DNA of 64,000 nt, taken from NCBI GenBank assembly GCA_903834185.1, contig CAILHX010000006.1:54732-118731 (forward strand), given 5' to 3'. Source of the stretch: an uncultured Methylophilaceae bacterium. Lineage in GTDB: Bacteria; Pseudomonadota; Gammaproteobacteria; Burkholderiales; Methylophilaceae. The notes below the pieces were generated by a model. The model saw only the letters and a program-made list of their open reading frames with translations, did not search any database and was not told the DNA's origin. Shown in pieces: positions 20,614 through 30,430 of this stretch. Numbering within the stretch: the first letter of the stretch is position 1; every line of letters starts with the position of its first letter. The position numbers were made by a program, and so were the translations under genes.

Positions 20614-21936
20614 ATGAAAATAAGTGTCGTCGGCACGGGTTATGTGGGTTTGGTGACTGGTGCCTGTTTGGCGGAAGTGGGTAATGATGTGCTCTGCATG
20701 GATCTGGATGAGAGCAAGATCAAAATGTTGAAGGAGGGTGGCATCCCGATACATGAGCCAGGGTTGCTGGAAATGGTGCAGCGTAACGTAGCAGCTGGGC
20801 GTTTGCATTTTACGACCAGCATAGAAGAAAGCGTGGCATTCGGCACCATTCAATTCATTGCGGTGGGCACCCCGCCCGACGAGGATGGATCGGCTGACCT
20901 GCAATATGTAACTGCTGCAGCGCGCAATATTGGTCAATACATGACCGAATTCAAAGTGGTGGTAGACAAGTCCACCGTTCCTGTCGGCACTGCTGATAAG
21001 GTGAAAGCAGCATTGCAAGAAGAATTGAAAAAACGTGGTGTAGATCTGCCATTTGCTGTTGCCTCCAACCCTGAGTTTCTGAAAGAAGGCGCAGCGGTGG
21101 AAGATTTCATGCGTCCGGACCGCGTGGTTGTTGGGGCGGATGATGAGCGTGTCATCCCCTTGATGCGTGAGCTTTATGCGCCGTTCAACCGTAACCATGA
21201 CCGTCTGATCGTCATGGATATCCGCTCTGCCGAGCTGACCAAATATGCGGCCAATTGTATGTTGGCAACGCGCATCTCATTCATGAATGAATTAGCGAAT
21301 CTGGCTGATAAACTGGGTGCGGATATTGAACAGGTCCGCCTGGGTATAGGTTCCGACCCCCGTATCGGCTATCACTTCCTGTATCCGGGTTGCGGCTACG
21401 GCGGTTCATGCTTTCCCAAGGATGTGCAAGCATTGATTCGTACCGCGGAAAGCATAGATCAGCCGATGAAAGTGTTAAATGCGGTGGAAGAGGCGAATAA
21501 CGAACAAAAACGTATATTGCTGCAAAAGATAGAATCCAGATTCGGCAAAAATCTAACCGGCAAAAATTTCGCATTATGGGGTTTGGCGTTCAAGCCAAAC
21601 ACTGACGACATGCGCGAAGCTTCCAGCCGTGTGCTTATTCAGGGGCTGTGGGATATGGGGGCAACGGTGACCGCATACGACCCGGTAGCAATGCAGGAAT
21701 CAAAACGTATCTTCGGGAGCGATGCGCGCTTGAAATATGCCGAGACGCCGATGGATGCACTGGAGGGTGCGGATGCGCTGGTGATCGTCACCGAATGGAA
21801 AGAATTCCGCGCACCTGACTTTGACCAGATCAAGGCTGTATTGAAGACGCCAGCCATTTTTGATGGTCGCAATATGTATGTGCCATCTCAGGTAAAGGCG
21901 CATGGTTTGGAGTACTACGCCATAGGACGCAGATAA
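20614..21936 (+). CDS. ugd: UDP-glucose 6-dehydrogenase
   Basis: 440 residues. NAD-binding motif [17 protein letters not shown] at the N terminus, [12 protein letters not shown], and the catalytic cysteine in [13 protein letters not shown]. The enzyme oxidizes UDP-glucose to UDP-glucuronate for polysaccharide or lipopolysaccharide modification. It starts 25 bp after pyrF behind AGGAG, so it may share that transcript. Confidence 0.96.
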   Translation: MKISVVGTGYVGLVTGACLAEVGNDVLCMDLDESKIKMLKEGGIPIHEPGLLEMVQRNVAAGRLHFTTSIEESVAFGTIQFIAVGTPPDEDGSADLQYVTAAARNIGQYMTEFKVVVDKSTVPVGTADKVKAALQEELKKRGVDLPFAVASNPEFLKEGAAVEDFMRPDRVVVGADDERVIPLMRELYAPFNRNHDRLIVMDIRSAELTKYAANCMLATRISFMNELANLADKLGADIEQVRLGIGSDPRIGYHFLYPGCGYGGSCFPKDVQALIRTAESIDQPMKVLNAVEEANNEQKRILLQKIESRFGKNLTGKNFALWGLAFKPNTDDMREASSRVLIQGLWDMGATVTAYDPVAMQESKRIFGSDARLKYAETPMDALEGADALVIVTEWKEFRAPDFDQIKAVLKTPAIFDGRNMYVPSQVKAHGLEYYAIGRR

Positions 21937-22076
21937 TTTAGAGCTTAGAAGGTCGCCGTCATGCGTAATTTTCGCGGGTAAGATTGGCGTAAGCAAAGCA
22001 GCGCACTATTTGTTTCACTGAAGGGGATATCCGGTAATTCCGTAATGTAAAAAAGCTAATTATCCAGGAGAGAGAA

Positions 22077-22461
22077 ATGAAAAAACTGTTATTGGTGATT
22101 TTGAGTGTGCTTTGCTTTTGCTATTCCTGCATGGGCTAGTGTCGATCTTAATACGGCAAACATGACGCAACTGGAAAGTGTAAAAGGCATAGGCCCGAAG
22201 AAGGCGCAGAATATTATTGATTACCGTAAGAAGACGCCTTTCACTTCTGTAGATGACCTGACCAAGGTCAAAGGGTTCGGCAAGAAGACCGTCGATAAGA
22301 TGCGCAAGGAACTCAGAGTCGGGCCTGCTCCTAAAGCAGTACCGGTAAAAACTGCTCCTGCAAAAAAGGTACCGGTAAAGCCAGCCACTACAAAACCAGC
22401 GGTAAAGCCCAAGCCTGCATCATCAGCTGCCAAACCTGCCGACAGCACGACGGCAAAGTAG
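22077..22461 (+). CDS. ComEA-like helix-hairpin-helix protein with a frameshift in the signal peptide
   Basis: ATG 22077 follows a good AGGAG site (22066-22070) and opens a signal peptide (MKKLLLVILSVLCF), but that frame stops at 22137. One extra T in the TTTT run at 22116-22119 explains this: without it the reading is MKKLLLVILSVLCFAIPAWA then SVDLNTANMTQ. The mature part, in the second frame, has tandem HhH motifs (VKGIGPKKAQNIIDYRK, VKGFGKKTVDKM) and a Lys/Pro/Ala-rich tail. ComEA-type proteins bind DNA in the periplasm during uptake. The indel may be a real mutation or a homopolymer sequencing error; a short product from GTG 22105 would lack the basic n-region. Confidence 0.75.
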
Positions 22462-22478
22462 TCACGCGATTTACGTAC

Positions 22479-22510
22479 AATAAAAAAGGCTCGCAAGAGC
22501 CTTTTTTATT
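22479..22510. terminator. Bidirectional terminator between comEA-like gene and metG
   Basis: AATAAAAAAGGCTC and GAGCCTTTTTTATT pair around a GCAA tetraloop, with A and T tracts on either side, serving both convergent genes. Confidence 0.9.
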
Positions 22511-22512
22511 GT

Positions 22513-24546
22513 CTATTTTACTTTCATACCCGGTTCGGCACCGCTGTCCGGCGATAGGATGAACGGCCCGCCGCGCTCGTCGGATGCCGCCAGCACCATG
22601 CCTTCACTTAAGCCGAATTTCATTTTGCGTGGAGCCAGATTCGCCACCATCACGGTCAAGCGGCCTTTCAGCGATGCAGGGTCATAGGCGGATTTGATGC
22701 CGGCGAACACGTTGCGTGGTTTTTCCTCGCCGATATCCAGAGTGAGTTGCAGCAGCTTTTCTGCACCTTCCACATGCGCTGCATCAACGATGCGCGCGAT
22801 GCGCAGATCGACTTTGGCAAAGTCCTCGATACCGATGTAGTTGGTTTGTGCTGCGGCGACGGGTGCCGCAGCAGTTGGGACAGTGGCTTGCATGGTTTCT
22901 TTGTTGGCTTCAGTCATGGCTTCGATTTGTTTAAGGTCTATACGTGTGATTAAATGCTGATAGGTCAGGATGGTATGGTCATTTGCCAGACCTTGCCCCA
23001 CATCAGCCCATTTGAGTGGTGCTATATTCAGAAAGCGTTCAATGGAGTCGGCAAGTTTCGGCAGGACCGGTTTCAGATAAAGCGTCAGCAAGCGGAACAT
23101 TTCGAGTGCTTCAGAGCATACGATGTACAAGTGATCACTTTTAGTCGGATCTTTGGCCATTTCCCAAGGGGCTGCGCTAGCCACAAAACCGTTTGCCTGG
23201 TCTGCCAGTGACATGATCTCTCTAAGCGCACGCCCAAAGTCACGATTTTCGTATGCATCAGCAACGACCTTGGCGCCATTTCTCATCGCGTCGATCACAG
23301 AATTACTGCCAGCAGCGCGAACCTTCCCATCAAATAGCTTGGTAATGAACCCGGCGGTTCGGCTGGCGATGTTGATGTATTTCCCGACCAGATCGCTATT
23401 CACCCGCGCCACGAAATCTTCGAGATTGAGGTCTATGTCCTCCATCGTACCGTTAAGTTTTGCAGCATAGTAATAACGCAGATATTCCGGGTTCTTCACA
23501 TGTTCCAGATAGCTACGTGCGGTAATGAAAGTGCCGCGCGATTTGGACATTTTCTCGCCATTCACCGTCAGAAAGCCGTGGGCGAAAACCTGCGTCGGGG
23601 TACGGTAGCCGGAATACTCCAGCGTGGCAGGCCAGAACAGGGCGTGGAAATACAGAATGTCTTTGCCGATGAAATGATACAGCTCAGTCTTGCTGCCTTT
23701 GTTCCAGTATTCATCGAAATCCAGTCCGGTACGGGCACACAGATTCTTGAAGCTGGCCATGTACCCTATAGGGGCATCCAGCCAGACGTAGAAGTATTTG
23801 CCCGGCGCATCAGGGATCTCGAAACCAAAATAGGGCGCGTCTCGCGAGATATCCCAATCGGAAAGCTTGTTGTCGCTGGCTTCTCCCAGCCATTCATTCA
23901 TCTTGTTGGCGGCTTCCGTTTGCAGCGAACCGGAACGCGTCCACTGCTTGAGGAAATCCGCACATTCAGAGAGCTTGAAAAAGTAATGCTCGGTTTCCTT
24001 GCGAACCGGCGTCGCGCCGGAAACAGCGGAATACGGGTTGATGAGTTCGGTTGGGCTGTATGTCGAACCGCATACCTCACAGGAATCGCCGTATTGATCC
24101 TTGGCGTGGCATTTGGGGCATTCGCCCTTGATGAAGCGATCCGGCAGGAACATATTCTTGACCGGGTCGTAGTACTGTTCTATGGTGCGTACCGCGATCT
24201 TGCCATCAGCCTTGAGCGCCTTGTAAATCTTGCTTGATAGCTCGCGGTTCTCTTCCGAGTTGGTTGAGTAATAATTATCGAACTCCACCAGGAACTCACG
24301 AAAATCATCTGTATGTTCTTTGTGCACGCGCGCGATCAATTGCTCGGGCGTGATGCCGTCCTTTTCCGCTTTCAGCATGATAGGCGTGCCGTGGGTATCA
24401 TCCGCGCAGACGTAATGGCAGGTGTGGCCTTGCATTTTGTGGTAGCGCACCCAGATATCGGTCTGGATATATTCCACCAGGTGACCAAGGTGGATGCTGC
24501 CATTGGCATAGGGTAATGCCGAGGTGACGAGAATTTTGCGTGACAT
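22513..24546 (-). CDS. metG: Methionyl-tRNA synthetase
   Basis: 677 residues. The HIGH-like motif [12 protein letters not shown], a zinc-binding knuckle region ([17 protein letters not shown]), the KMSKS motif [11 protein letters not shown], an anticodon-binding helical domain, and a C-terminal tRNA-binding OB-fold domain (about residues 575-677) preceded by an Ala-rich linker. This matches the long dimeric form found in E. coli. It is divergent from mrp. Confidence 0.97.
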   Translation of the reverse strand: MSRKILVTSALPYANGSIHLGHLVEYIQTDIWVRYHKMQGHTCHYVCADDTHGTPIMLKAEKDGITPEQLIARVHKEHTDDFREFLVEFDNYYSTNSEENRELSSKIYKALKADGKIAVRTIEQYYDPVKNMFLPDRFIKGECPKCHAKDQYGDSCEVCGSTYSPTELINPYSAVSGATPVRKETEHYFFKLSECADFLKQWTRSGSLQTEAANKMNEWLGEASDNKLSDWDISRDAPYFGFEIPDAPGKYFYVWLDAPIGYMASFKNLCARTGLDFDEYWNKGSKTELYHFIGKDILYFHALFWPATLEYSGYRTPTQVFAHGFLTVNGEKMSKSRGTFITARSYLEHVKNPEYLRYYYAAKLNGTMEDIDLNLEDFVARVNSDLVGKYINIASRTAGFITKLFDGKVRAAGSNSVIDAMRNGAKVVADAYENRDFGRALREIMSLADQANGFVASAAPWEMAKDPTKSDHLYIVCSEALEMFRLLTLYLKPVLPKLADSIERFLNIAPLKWADVGQGLANDHTILTYQHLITRIDLKQIEAMTEANKETMQATVPTAAAPVAAAQTNYIGIEDFAKVDLRIARIVDAAHVEGAEKLLQLTLDIGEEKPRNVFAGIKSAYDPASLKGRLTVMVANLAPRKMKFGLSEGMVLAASDERGGPFILSPDSGAEPGMKVK

Positions 24547-24671
24547 GTTCAGGCTGATTCAATAACTAAGATTCAATAATGCAACATTTTAACAGGCTGC
24601 GGGCAAATGACGCAGCTTGTCATCTGGGTTAAAATATATACTTGATTTAATTAGTCAGGAATTATCAGTTC

Positions 24672-25763
24672 ATGTCGCTCTCAGAACCACAAATCCAAGC
24701 TGCATTAAAGCAAGTCATCGACCCCAACACCGACAAAGATCTCGTGTCCGGAAAATCGGTAAAAGAGATACAGATCGACGGCAACAATGTGGCACTGGAA
24801 ATCGTATTGGCTTATCCGTCATCAGGAGTGGCAGAAGGTATCAAGAGGCTGGTCACAGATAAATTGAAGACGCTGGAAGGCATAGGCAGGATATTTGTTG
24901 CAGTCAGCCACAAAGTCGCCGCACATACAGTTCAGCGCGGCGTACAGATGATCCCCAATGTCAGAAATATCATCGCGGTTGCATCCGGCAAGGGTGGAGT
25001 GGGTAAATCCACCACTGCAGTCAATCTGGCGCTGGCATTGGCGGCGGAGGGGGCATCAGTGGGTATGCTGGATGCCGATATTTACGGCCCGTCTCAACCA
25101 ACCATGCTGGGTATTGCCGCCGGACGCCCTGAAACCAGCGACGGCAAAACCATGGAGCCGATGCAGGCATATGGCTTACAAGCCATGTCTATCGGCTTTT
25201 TGATCGATCAGGATACGCCCATGGTATGGCGTGGCCCCATGGTGACGGGTGCGCTGGAACAATTGCTGAGAGACACGAAGTGGCGCGATCTGGATTATCT
25301 GGTGGTCGATCTGCCGCCGGGCACCGGTGATATTCAACTGACCCTGGCCCAAAAAGTCCCCGTAACCGGCGCGGTGATCGTCACCACCCCACAGGATATC
25401 GCCTTGCTGGATGCGCGTAAGGGATTGAAAATGTTTGAGAAGGTCGGCGTGTCCATACTCGGTGTGGTTGAAAACATGAGTACCCACATTTGTTCCAATT
25501 GCGGTCATGAAGAGCATATTTTTGGAGCAGGCGGCGGTGCCAGGATGTGCAAGGATTTCGATGTGGAATTATTGGGTAGCTTGCCTCTGGATATTCAGAT
25601 CCGTGAGCAGGCGGATGGTGGAAAGCCCAGCGTGGTTGCGGATCCTGATGGCAAGATCACCGCCAGTTATCGTCAGATCGCGCGGCGTATTGCGGTCAAG
25701 CTATCAGAACAAACTGTGGATCACAGCAGCAAGTTCCCGAACATCGTGATTCAGAATACCTGA
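24672..25763 (+). CDS. mrp: Mrp/ApbC iron-sulfur cluster carrier ATPase
   Basis: 363 residues: an N-terminal MIP18/DUF59 domain (about 1-90), the deviant Walker A SGKGGVGKSTTAVNLA, DADIYGPSQPTMLG, and the CxxC pair CSNCGHEEHIF that bridges a cluster between two subunits. It transfers Fe-S clusters to apoproteins. The metG/mrp divergent arrangement is widespread in proteobacteria. Confidence 0.95.
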   Translation: MSLSEPQIQAALKQVIDPNTDKDLVSGKSVKEIQIDGNNVALEIVLAYPSSGVAEGIKRLVTDKLKTLEGIGRIFVAVSHKVAAHTVQRGVQMIPNVRNIIAVASGKGGVGKSTTAVNLALALAAEGASVGMLDADIYGPSQPTMLGIAAGRPETSDGKTMEPMQAYGLQAMSIGFLIDQDTPMVWRGPMVTGALEQLLRDTKWRDLDYLVVDLPPGTGDIQLTLAQKVPVTGAVIVTTPQDIALLDARKGLKMFEKVGVSILGVVENMSTHICSNCGHEEHIFGAGGGARMCKDFDVELLGSLPLDIQIREQADGGKPSVVADPDGKITASYRQIARRIAVKLSEQTVDHSSKFPNIVIQNT

Positions 25764-25786
25764 TGCAGTTGAGTCCGATGGTGTTG

Positions 25787-25814
25787 AAAAAAAGCCGGAA
25801 ATTCCGGCTTTTTT
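25787..25814. terminator. Bidirectional terminator after mrp
   Basis: AAAAAAGCCGGA and TCCGGCTTTTTT pair around AAT, between the convergent mrp and pagL-like genes. Confidence 0.9.
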
Positions 25815-25831
25815 ATTGGGTACCTGAACGT

Positions 25832-26377
25832 TTAGAAGTGATAGGTAAAGCGCAGTTCATGGAAGTTGATACCAGGGTTAGGGGTATCTATGCTGGCATT
25901 GGACAAATGCTGATAGCGGTAACCGAGGTCGTATTCAGCCTTGTCGCCGAAACGGAAGCCTGCACCCACATGGTCTCCGAACTGGAAATTGGTGCTGAAG
26001 ACACGATGTTTGGTGATATTTTTCTCCGTCAGCATATGCGCACCAACAGCAAATTCAGCATAAGGCACGAAGCCGGAGGACGCGTTAGCCTGTAAACGGA
26101 AAACCGGGGTAATACTGAAATCGCCGATGTCGTCGTCACCGGAATGCCACCAGCCAGCCTGAGCATCCCAATAACCGCCAAGGTACAATGAACTGGTCTC
26201 GAACCACTTGACGCCCCAGTCCCACTGCACACCGACGCGAGTCATTCCTACATCACCATCATCATTTGGAGAATAACCACCTTCGATCGAGGCGCTATCA
26301 ATGCCCAGATCCAGTGCCATAGCGGGTAGGTTGTAGAATGCAAGCAGCGCAGCAACTAGCAGTGTGTATCTTTTCAT
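25832..26377 (-). CDS. pagL: PagL-like lipid A 3-O-deacylase (acyloxyacyl hydrolase family)
   Basis: 181 residues with a signal peptide (cleavage near AMA-LDL), alternating beta-barrel strands and a C-terminal aromatic residue (FTYHF), as expected for an outer-membrane barrel. The catalytic region reads YQHLSNASI, with His157 and Ser159 in the expected H-x-S arrangement. The third catalytic position, Glu in Pseudomonas PagL twelve residues after the Ser, is Asn171 here (NPGIN). PagL removes an acyl chain from lipid A; activity with Asn is uncertain. Confidence 0.8.
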   Translation of the reverse strand: MKRYTLLVAALLAFYNLPAMALDLGIDSASIEGGYSPNDDGDVGMTRVGVQWDWGVKWFETSSLYLGGYWDAQAGWWHSGDDDIGDFSITPVFRLQANASSGFVPYAEFAVGAHMLTEKNITKHRVFSTNFQFGDHVGAGFRFGDKAEYDLGYRYQHLSNASIDTPNPGINFHELRFTYHF

Positions 26378-26462
26378 TATTATTAATCCCTAAATTGCGT
26401 AAAAGTAGGCAAAATTTAGCTTATTTCCAATAAGATAGCAACTGCATTTTAGCCAAAAAACC

Positions 26463-27239
26463 ATGAAATCAATTTCCTCGCGTGACAATGTCTTATTTAA
26501 GCAACTAAAAAAGTTGACGAACTCTGCACGTGAAAGGCGTGACTGCGGAAAGACCCTGCTGGATGGTATGCATCTGTTAGAAGCCTACCGTGCTTCTGGA
26601 GCGGTGGCAGAGTGGGTCGTGATCGCTGACAGCGCGTTGCAGCAGACTGAAATACAGGTGTTTTTGCAGCAGATTGGTTCATGGCCTGTGCTCACCATTG
26701 CGGATAGTCTGTTTGCCGAGATATCCCCGGTGGATACCCCTACCGGAATTCTTGCGATGATCGCCATCGCGCCCGTTGCCGTCCCGCAGAATAACGATTT
26801 TGTGCTGTTGCTGGAGGATATCCAGGATCCTGGCAATGTTGGTGCCATCCTGCGCTCGGCAGCAGCAGCAGGGGTAAGCACGGCGTACTTATCTACAGCC
26901 TGTGCCGATGTCTGGTCGCCCAAGGTATTACGCAGTGCCATGGGCGCGCATTTTTCTTTGGCGATGGTTGAGCGCGCGGATCTGGCGCAAGTGGCGGAAC
27001 AGTTCTCGGGCAAAGTGCTGGCAACTGTTCCGGATGCGGAACAGTCTATCTATGCGCTTGACCTGACCGGGAGTGTGGCTTTGCTGGTGGGGAACGAAGG
27101 AGCGGGTCTTTCAGCAGAGTTGCAAGCTTACGCCAATGCATGTGTGCATATTCCCATGCAGCCGGCAATGGAATCACTCAATGTGGCGGCTGCGACTTCG
27201 GTTTGTCTGTTTGAGCGTGTGCGTCAGTGTCTGGCGTGA
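26463..27239 (+). CDS. TrmH/SpoU-family RNA 2'-O-methyltransferase
   Basis: 258 residues: an N-terminal substrate-binding domain (residues 1-95) and a SPOUT methyltransferase domain with the three family motifs: EDIQDPGNVGAILRSAAAAG, VALLVGNEGAGLS and IPMQPAMESLNVAAATSVCLFE. The two-domain form resembles rRNA methyltransferases such as RlmB/TsnR-like proteins; the target nucleotide cannot be told. Its last 62 bases overlap the 3' end of convergent gluQ. Confidence 0.9.
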   Translation: MKSISSRDNVLFKQLKKLTNSARERRDCGKTLLDGMHLLEAYRASGAVAEWVVIADSALQQTEIQVFLQQIGSWPVLTIADSLFAEISPVDTPTGILAMIAIAPVAVPQNNDFVLLLEDIQDPGNVGAILRSAAAAGVSTAYLSTACADVWSPKVLRSAMGAHFSLAMVERADLAQVAEQFSGKVLATVPDAEQSIYALDLTGSVALLVGNEGAGLSAELQAYANACVHIPMQPAMESLNVAAATSVCLFERVRQCLA

Positions 27240-28128
27240 TTGAGCTAGCTGGTTGGAGTTGATGGCTGAATCGCGGCACGGCATCCAGTTGCCAGTGCGA
27301 TATTGCCCACGACCATACTTCCTTGATAGACCCATTCAGTAGGGCGCTTGGCAGCTGCTGACCAAGAAATTGGAGCGCCTGGCATAACAGAGGCACGGCT
27401 TTGGAACTCTCCAGCGGCGTTGCCAGCGTTTGTTTACTTAACTTTTCTCCTTGCGAATTAATTACCACCGGCAAATGCGCGTAGCGCGGTATGGGTAAGC
27501 TGAGCAATCGTTGCAGATATATCTGGCGTGGTGTCGAAGCCAGCAGGTCAGCGCCGCGAATGATGTGTGTGATGTTTTGAAATGCGTCGTCCACCACCAC
27601 TGCAAGCTGGTAAGAATAGAACTGATCTGCGCGTTTAAGCACAAAATCGCCGATGTCACGTTGTAGTACCTGCGATTGCCTGCCTTGTATCAGGTCTTCG
27701 AAAGCGATCTGCTGCAGGTCAGTGCGTATTCTCCATGCACTGGATAGCTGAGGGTCATGTTTTACTTCGCGGCAGGTTCCAGGGTAGATCGCTCCCTCTA
27801 TCCCTTGCAGTGCAGAGTCTGTGATCTCCTTGCGCGAACAGGTACAGCGATAGGTGTAGTCACTGAGCTTCTGCAACGCTTGTTCATAAGCTTGTGTGCG
27901 CTGACTTTGATAGATGACCGGCTCATCCCACTCCAGACCAAATGCTTCCAGTGTCGCCAGAATATGGTCGGCTGTGCCGGGTGGCTCACGGGGCGGGTCC
28001 AGATCTTCCATGCGTACCAGCCATTTGCCTTGATGAGCCTTGGCATCGAGATAGCTGGCGGTTGCGGCAACGAGTGAGCCGAAATGCAGGGGGCCGGTGG
28101 GTGAGGGGGCGAATCTGCCGCGATACAT
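27178..28128 (-). CDS. gluQ: Glutamyl-Q tRNA(Asp) synthetase
   Basis: The start is ATG 28128 (MYRGRFAPSPTGPLHFGSLV), where the HIGH-like signature of glutamyl-tRNA synthetase paralogs begins; a longer frame to 28239 adds a non-homologous extension. The zinc site YRCTCSRKEI...YPGTCR is present, and KLSKQTLA is the KMSKS equivalent. At 316 residues it lacks the anticodon-binding domain. It glutamylates queuosine in tRNA-Asp. The C-terminal tail (after about residue 295) is polar and overlaps the methyltransferase gene on the other strand. Confidence 0.92.
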   Translation of the reverse strand: MYRGRFAPSPTGPLHFGSLVAATASYLDAKAHQGKWLVRMEDLDPPREPPGTADHILATLEAFGLEWDEPVIYQSQRTQAYEQALQKLSDYTYRCTCSRKEITDSALQGIEGAIYPGTCREVKHDPQLSSAWRIRTDLQQIAFEDLIQGRQSQVLQRDIGDFVLKRADQFYSYQLAVVVDDAFQNITHIIRGADLLASTPRQIYLQRLLSLPIPRYAHLPVVINSQGEKLSKQTLATPLESSKAVPLLCQALQFLGQQLPSALLNGSIKEVWSWAISHWQLDAVPRFSHQLQPASSITPDTDAHAQTDKPKSQPPH

Positions 28129-28154
28129 CGGATGATCGATTCTAGTGGGTGGTT

Positions 28155-28490
28155 CTAATGAATCGTATGCAGAGTAAAGTCGCGATGCGGGGGTATATTC
28201 AGATATTCGACATTGTCGCCAAGCAAGGTCAGGCTGCATTGCAAGCGGTCGCTACCGGTGTCGCTCACTTCAAAAGCATAGCTGCGTTGCAAGCGCATTC
28301 TGCCTCTGGCATCGCGTGCAGCCCATAAATGCGTAATGGCGACTGTATCATCCAGCAGTTGCAGGTTATCCTGTTCTGCAGCCTGGCGGCCGGCATTGAT
28401 GGCCAGTTCCCGCACGCGCAAGCTATCCAGCCAGAACCAGCCGCCGACGATAGTCAGCAGCAATAACACGGTTTCCAGGGAAAAATCCAT
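28155..28490 (-). CDS. DUF3301 membrane-anchored protein
   Basis: 111 residues with one N-terminal transmembrane helix (LETVLLLLTIVGGWFWLDSL) followed by RELAINAGRQAAEQDNLQLLDDTVA, the conserved block of DUF3301. The remainder is a small beta-rich domain ending HRDFTLH. Function unknown. It lies between cheA and gluQ on the same strand, 26 bp from each, and may simply share their transcript. Confidence 0.8.
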   Translation of the reverse strand: MDFSLETVLLLLTIVGGWFWLDSLRVRELAINAGRQAAEQDNLQLLDDTVAITHLWAARDARGRMRLQRSYAFEVSDTGSDRLQCSLTLLGDNVEYLNIPPHRDFTLHTIH

Positions 28491-28516
28491 ACCAGTAGCA
28501 GTGCTTGAACAGCCGC

Positions 28517-30406
28517 TTATGCGAACAGGGTGGCGCGCGTTTCCTGAGTCGGCATGGTGAGCAATACTTCCATATCCAGTACCAGAACAATGGAGCCATC
28601 GCCAGTGAGCGTAGCCCCGGCAATACCCTTCGGTTTGATGTCTTGCAAGGATTTGATCACCACGTCGGATTGGCCGATGAAGCTATCCACCGCCATGATA
28701 AAGGTAGTTTCACCTGAAGTGATCAGGATGCCGAACGAAGGCACCGACATTTCCTGCCAGCCTATCAAGCTGGCAAGTGTGCGGATGGGGAGTACTTCCT
28801 CGCGTACTACCATGGTCGCTTTCCCGGAAACTTGCTGAACGTCTCCTGCGCGAATAGGAATGATCTCGCGAACCATGGAAAGCGGAACGGCAAACGGCTG
28901 TTCGCCGAGGCGTACCATCAGGACAGGCAGAATGGCCAGTGTGAGAGGCAGCGTGATACGGAATACTGAGCCTTTTCCAACCACCGAAGAGATATCGATG
29001 CGGCCGTTCAGCTTCATGATGTTGGTTTTCACCACGTCCATGCCTACGCCGCGACCTGAGACGTCGGAAATTTGTTCCTTGGTGGAAAACCCGGGCAGGA
29101 AGATGAGCTGCCAGCTTTGGCGGTCATCCAGCGTATTTGCCGTTTCTGCGTCTATCAGCCCTTTTTCAACCGACTTCTGGCGAATGACATCGGCACGTAT
29201 ACCACGGCCATCATCCACGATCTCGATCACGATACTGTCGCCGATCTGCTCTGCTGACAGATTGATCAGGCTCTTCAGTGGTTTGCCTGCCGCTTTGCGT
29301 TCTTCCGGGCTATCCACACCGTGGTCAACCGCGTTACGTATCAAGTGCACCAGCGGGTCATTCAGGTCCTCGATCATGGTTTTGTCAATTTCGGTTTCTT
29401 CACCGATCAACACCAGCTCCACGTCTTTACCCAGTTGGCGTGCCAAATCGCGTGCCAGACGTGGGTATTTCTGGAACAGTCGGCCAATAGGCTGCATCCG
29501 CGTTTTCATTGCAGCACTTTGCAAGTCGCCTACCAGCAAGTCAAGCTGGCTTACCGTTTCATCCAGTTGCTTGATGGTGTCACTGTCCAGCTTACCTTGC
29601 ATCATTGAGGTACGAATCGACGTCAGCCGGTTCTTGACCAGGCCGATTTCGCCGGACAGGTTCAATACCTGATCAAGGCGCGCAGTGTCTACGCGTATGG
29701 TCGTGTCTTTTGCAGCGGCAGCAGGAGCAGCAGCGGTTTTTGTTGCGGGTCGAGCCGCAGGTGCAGGAGCTAACGCGGCAGCTGCAGGTGAGGTGATGGC
29801 TGGCGGAGCACTGGATGCCGCCGCTGGCGCTGCGATGGCTGCAGAAGCAACAAGTCCGGCAGCCACACTTTGTGCTGCATTTTCTCCCAGTAGCCCTTTG
29901 TATAAGGCGTTCCAATCAGGTTCTCCGCTGACCCCGGCCGCAGTCAGCACGGCGGCAGCTGGTGAAGTGGGTGGCATCACTTGCGCAGATGCCGCGGCAG
30001 GGGCAGGGGCCGCCTGGCCGGAAAGCAGACCTTCGATTGCTGACAGAACAGCAGGATCAGCTGGAGAGGGCTGGCGTGCTTGCGATAACTCAGCAAACAT
30101 TTCGCGCACGATCCCTGTTGCGGCCATGATGACATCCATGATGGAGGCATCCAGCTCCATTTGACCGTTACGTAATTTATCGAATAGATTTTCCGTGCGA
30201 TGGCATATCTTTACCATTTCAGTCGCATTCAGGAAACCGGCGCCACCTTTGATCGTATGAAAACCACGGAAAATCTCATTGAGCAGATTTTTATCGTCGG
30301 GGGTTTTTTCCAGATCCACCAGTTTGTTATCTACATTAGATAACAAATCAGAAGCTTCCGTCAGGAAGTCCTGAAGCATGTCCTCCATGCCGGCAAAATC
30401 ACTCAT
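28517..30406 (-). CDS. cheA: Chemotaxis histidine kinase CheA
   Basis: 629 residues. P1 phosphotransfer domain with acceptor His50 in FHTIKGGAGF, then a long Ala/Pro-rich linker (about 130-235) in place of a recognisable P2 CheY-docking domain, P3 dimerization (DTARLDQVLNLSGEIGLVKN), P4 kinase with N box HLIRNAVDHGVD and G boxes (DDGRGI, GRGVGMDVV), and a C-terminal CheW-like P5 regulatory domain. It passes phosphate to CheY in response to receptors. It is the last chemotaxis gene of the leftward operon. Confidence 0.95.
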   Translation of the reverse strand: MSDFAGMEDMLQDFLTEASDLLSNVDNKLVDLEKTPDDKNLLNEIFRGFHTIKGGAGFLNATEMVKICHRTENLFDKLRNGQMELDASIMDVIMAATGIVREMFAELSQARQPSPADPAVLSAIEGLLSGQAAPAPAAASAQVMPPTSPAAAVLTAAGVSGEPDWNALYKGLLGENAAQSVAAGLVASAAIAAPAAASSAPPAITSPAAAALAPAPAARPATKTAAAPAAAAKDTTIRVDTARLDQVLNLSGEIGLVKNRLTSIRTSMMQGKLDSDTIKQLDETVSQLDLLVGDLQSAAMKTRMQPIGRLFQKYPRLARDLARQLGKDVELVLIGEETEIDKTMIEDLNDPLVHLIRNAVDHGVDSPEERKAAGKPLKSLINLSAEQIGDSIVIEIVDDGRGIRADVIRQKSVEKGLIDAETANTLDDRQSWQLIFLPGFSTKEQISDVSGRGVGMDVVKTNIMKLNGRIDISSVVGKGSVFRITLPLTLAILPVLMVRLGEQPFAVPLSMVREIIPIRAGDVQQVSGKATMVVREEVLPIRTLASLIGWQEMSVPSFGILITSGETTFIMAVDSFIGQSDVVIKSLQDIKPKGIAGATLTGDGSIVLVLDMEVLLTMPTQETRATLFA

Positions 30407-30430
30407 ATGCTTTCCTTCAGTGACTAGTGG

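Noticed and set aside
22105..22130. GTG 22105 as the genuine start of the ComEA-like protein
   Set aside because: It would give a signal peptide without a basic n-region and no Shine-Dalgarno, while ATG 22077 in the other frame has both.
28129..28239. 37-residue N-terminal extension of GluQ
   Set aside because: Family proteins begin just before the YRGRFAPSPTG motif; ATG 28128 fits and the extension has no recognisable sequence.
29685..30164. Forward-strand alanine-rich frame opposite cheA
   Set aside because: It mirrors the low-complexity Ala/Pro linker of CheA on the reverse strand; no ribosome-binding site or homology.
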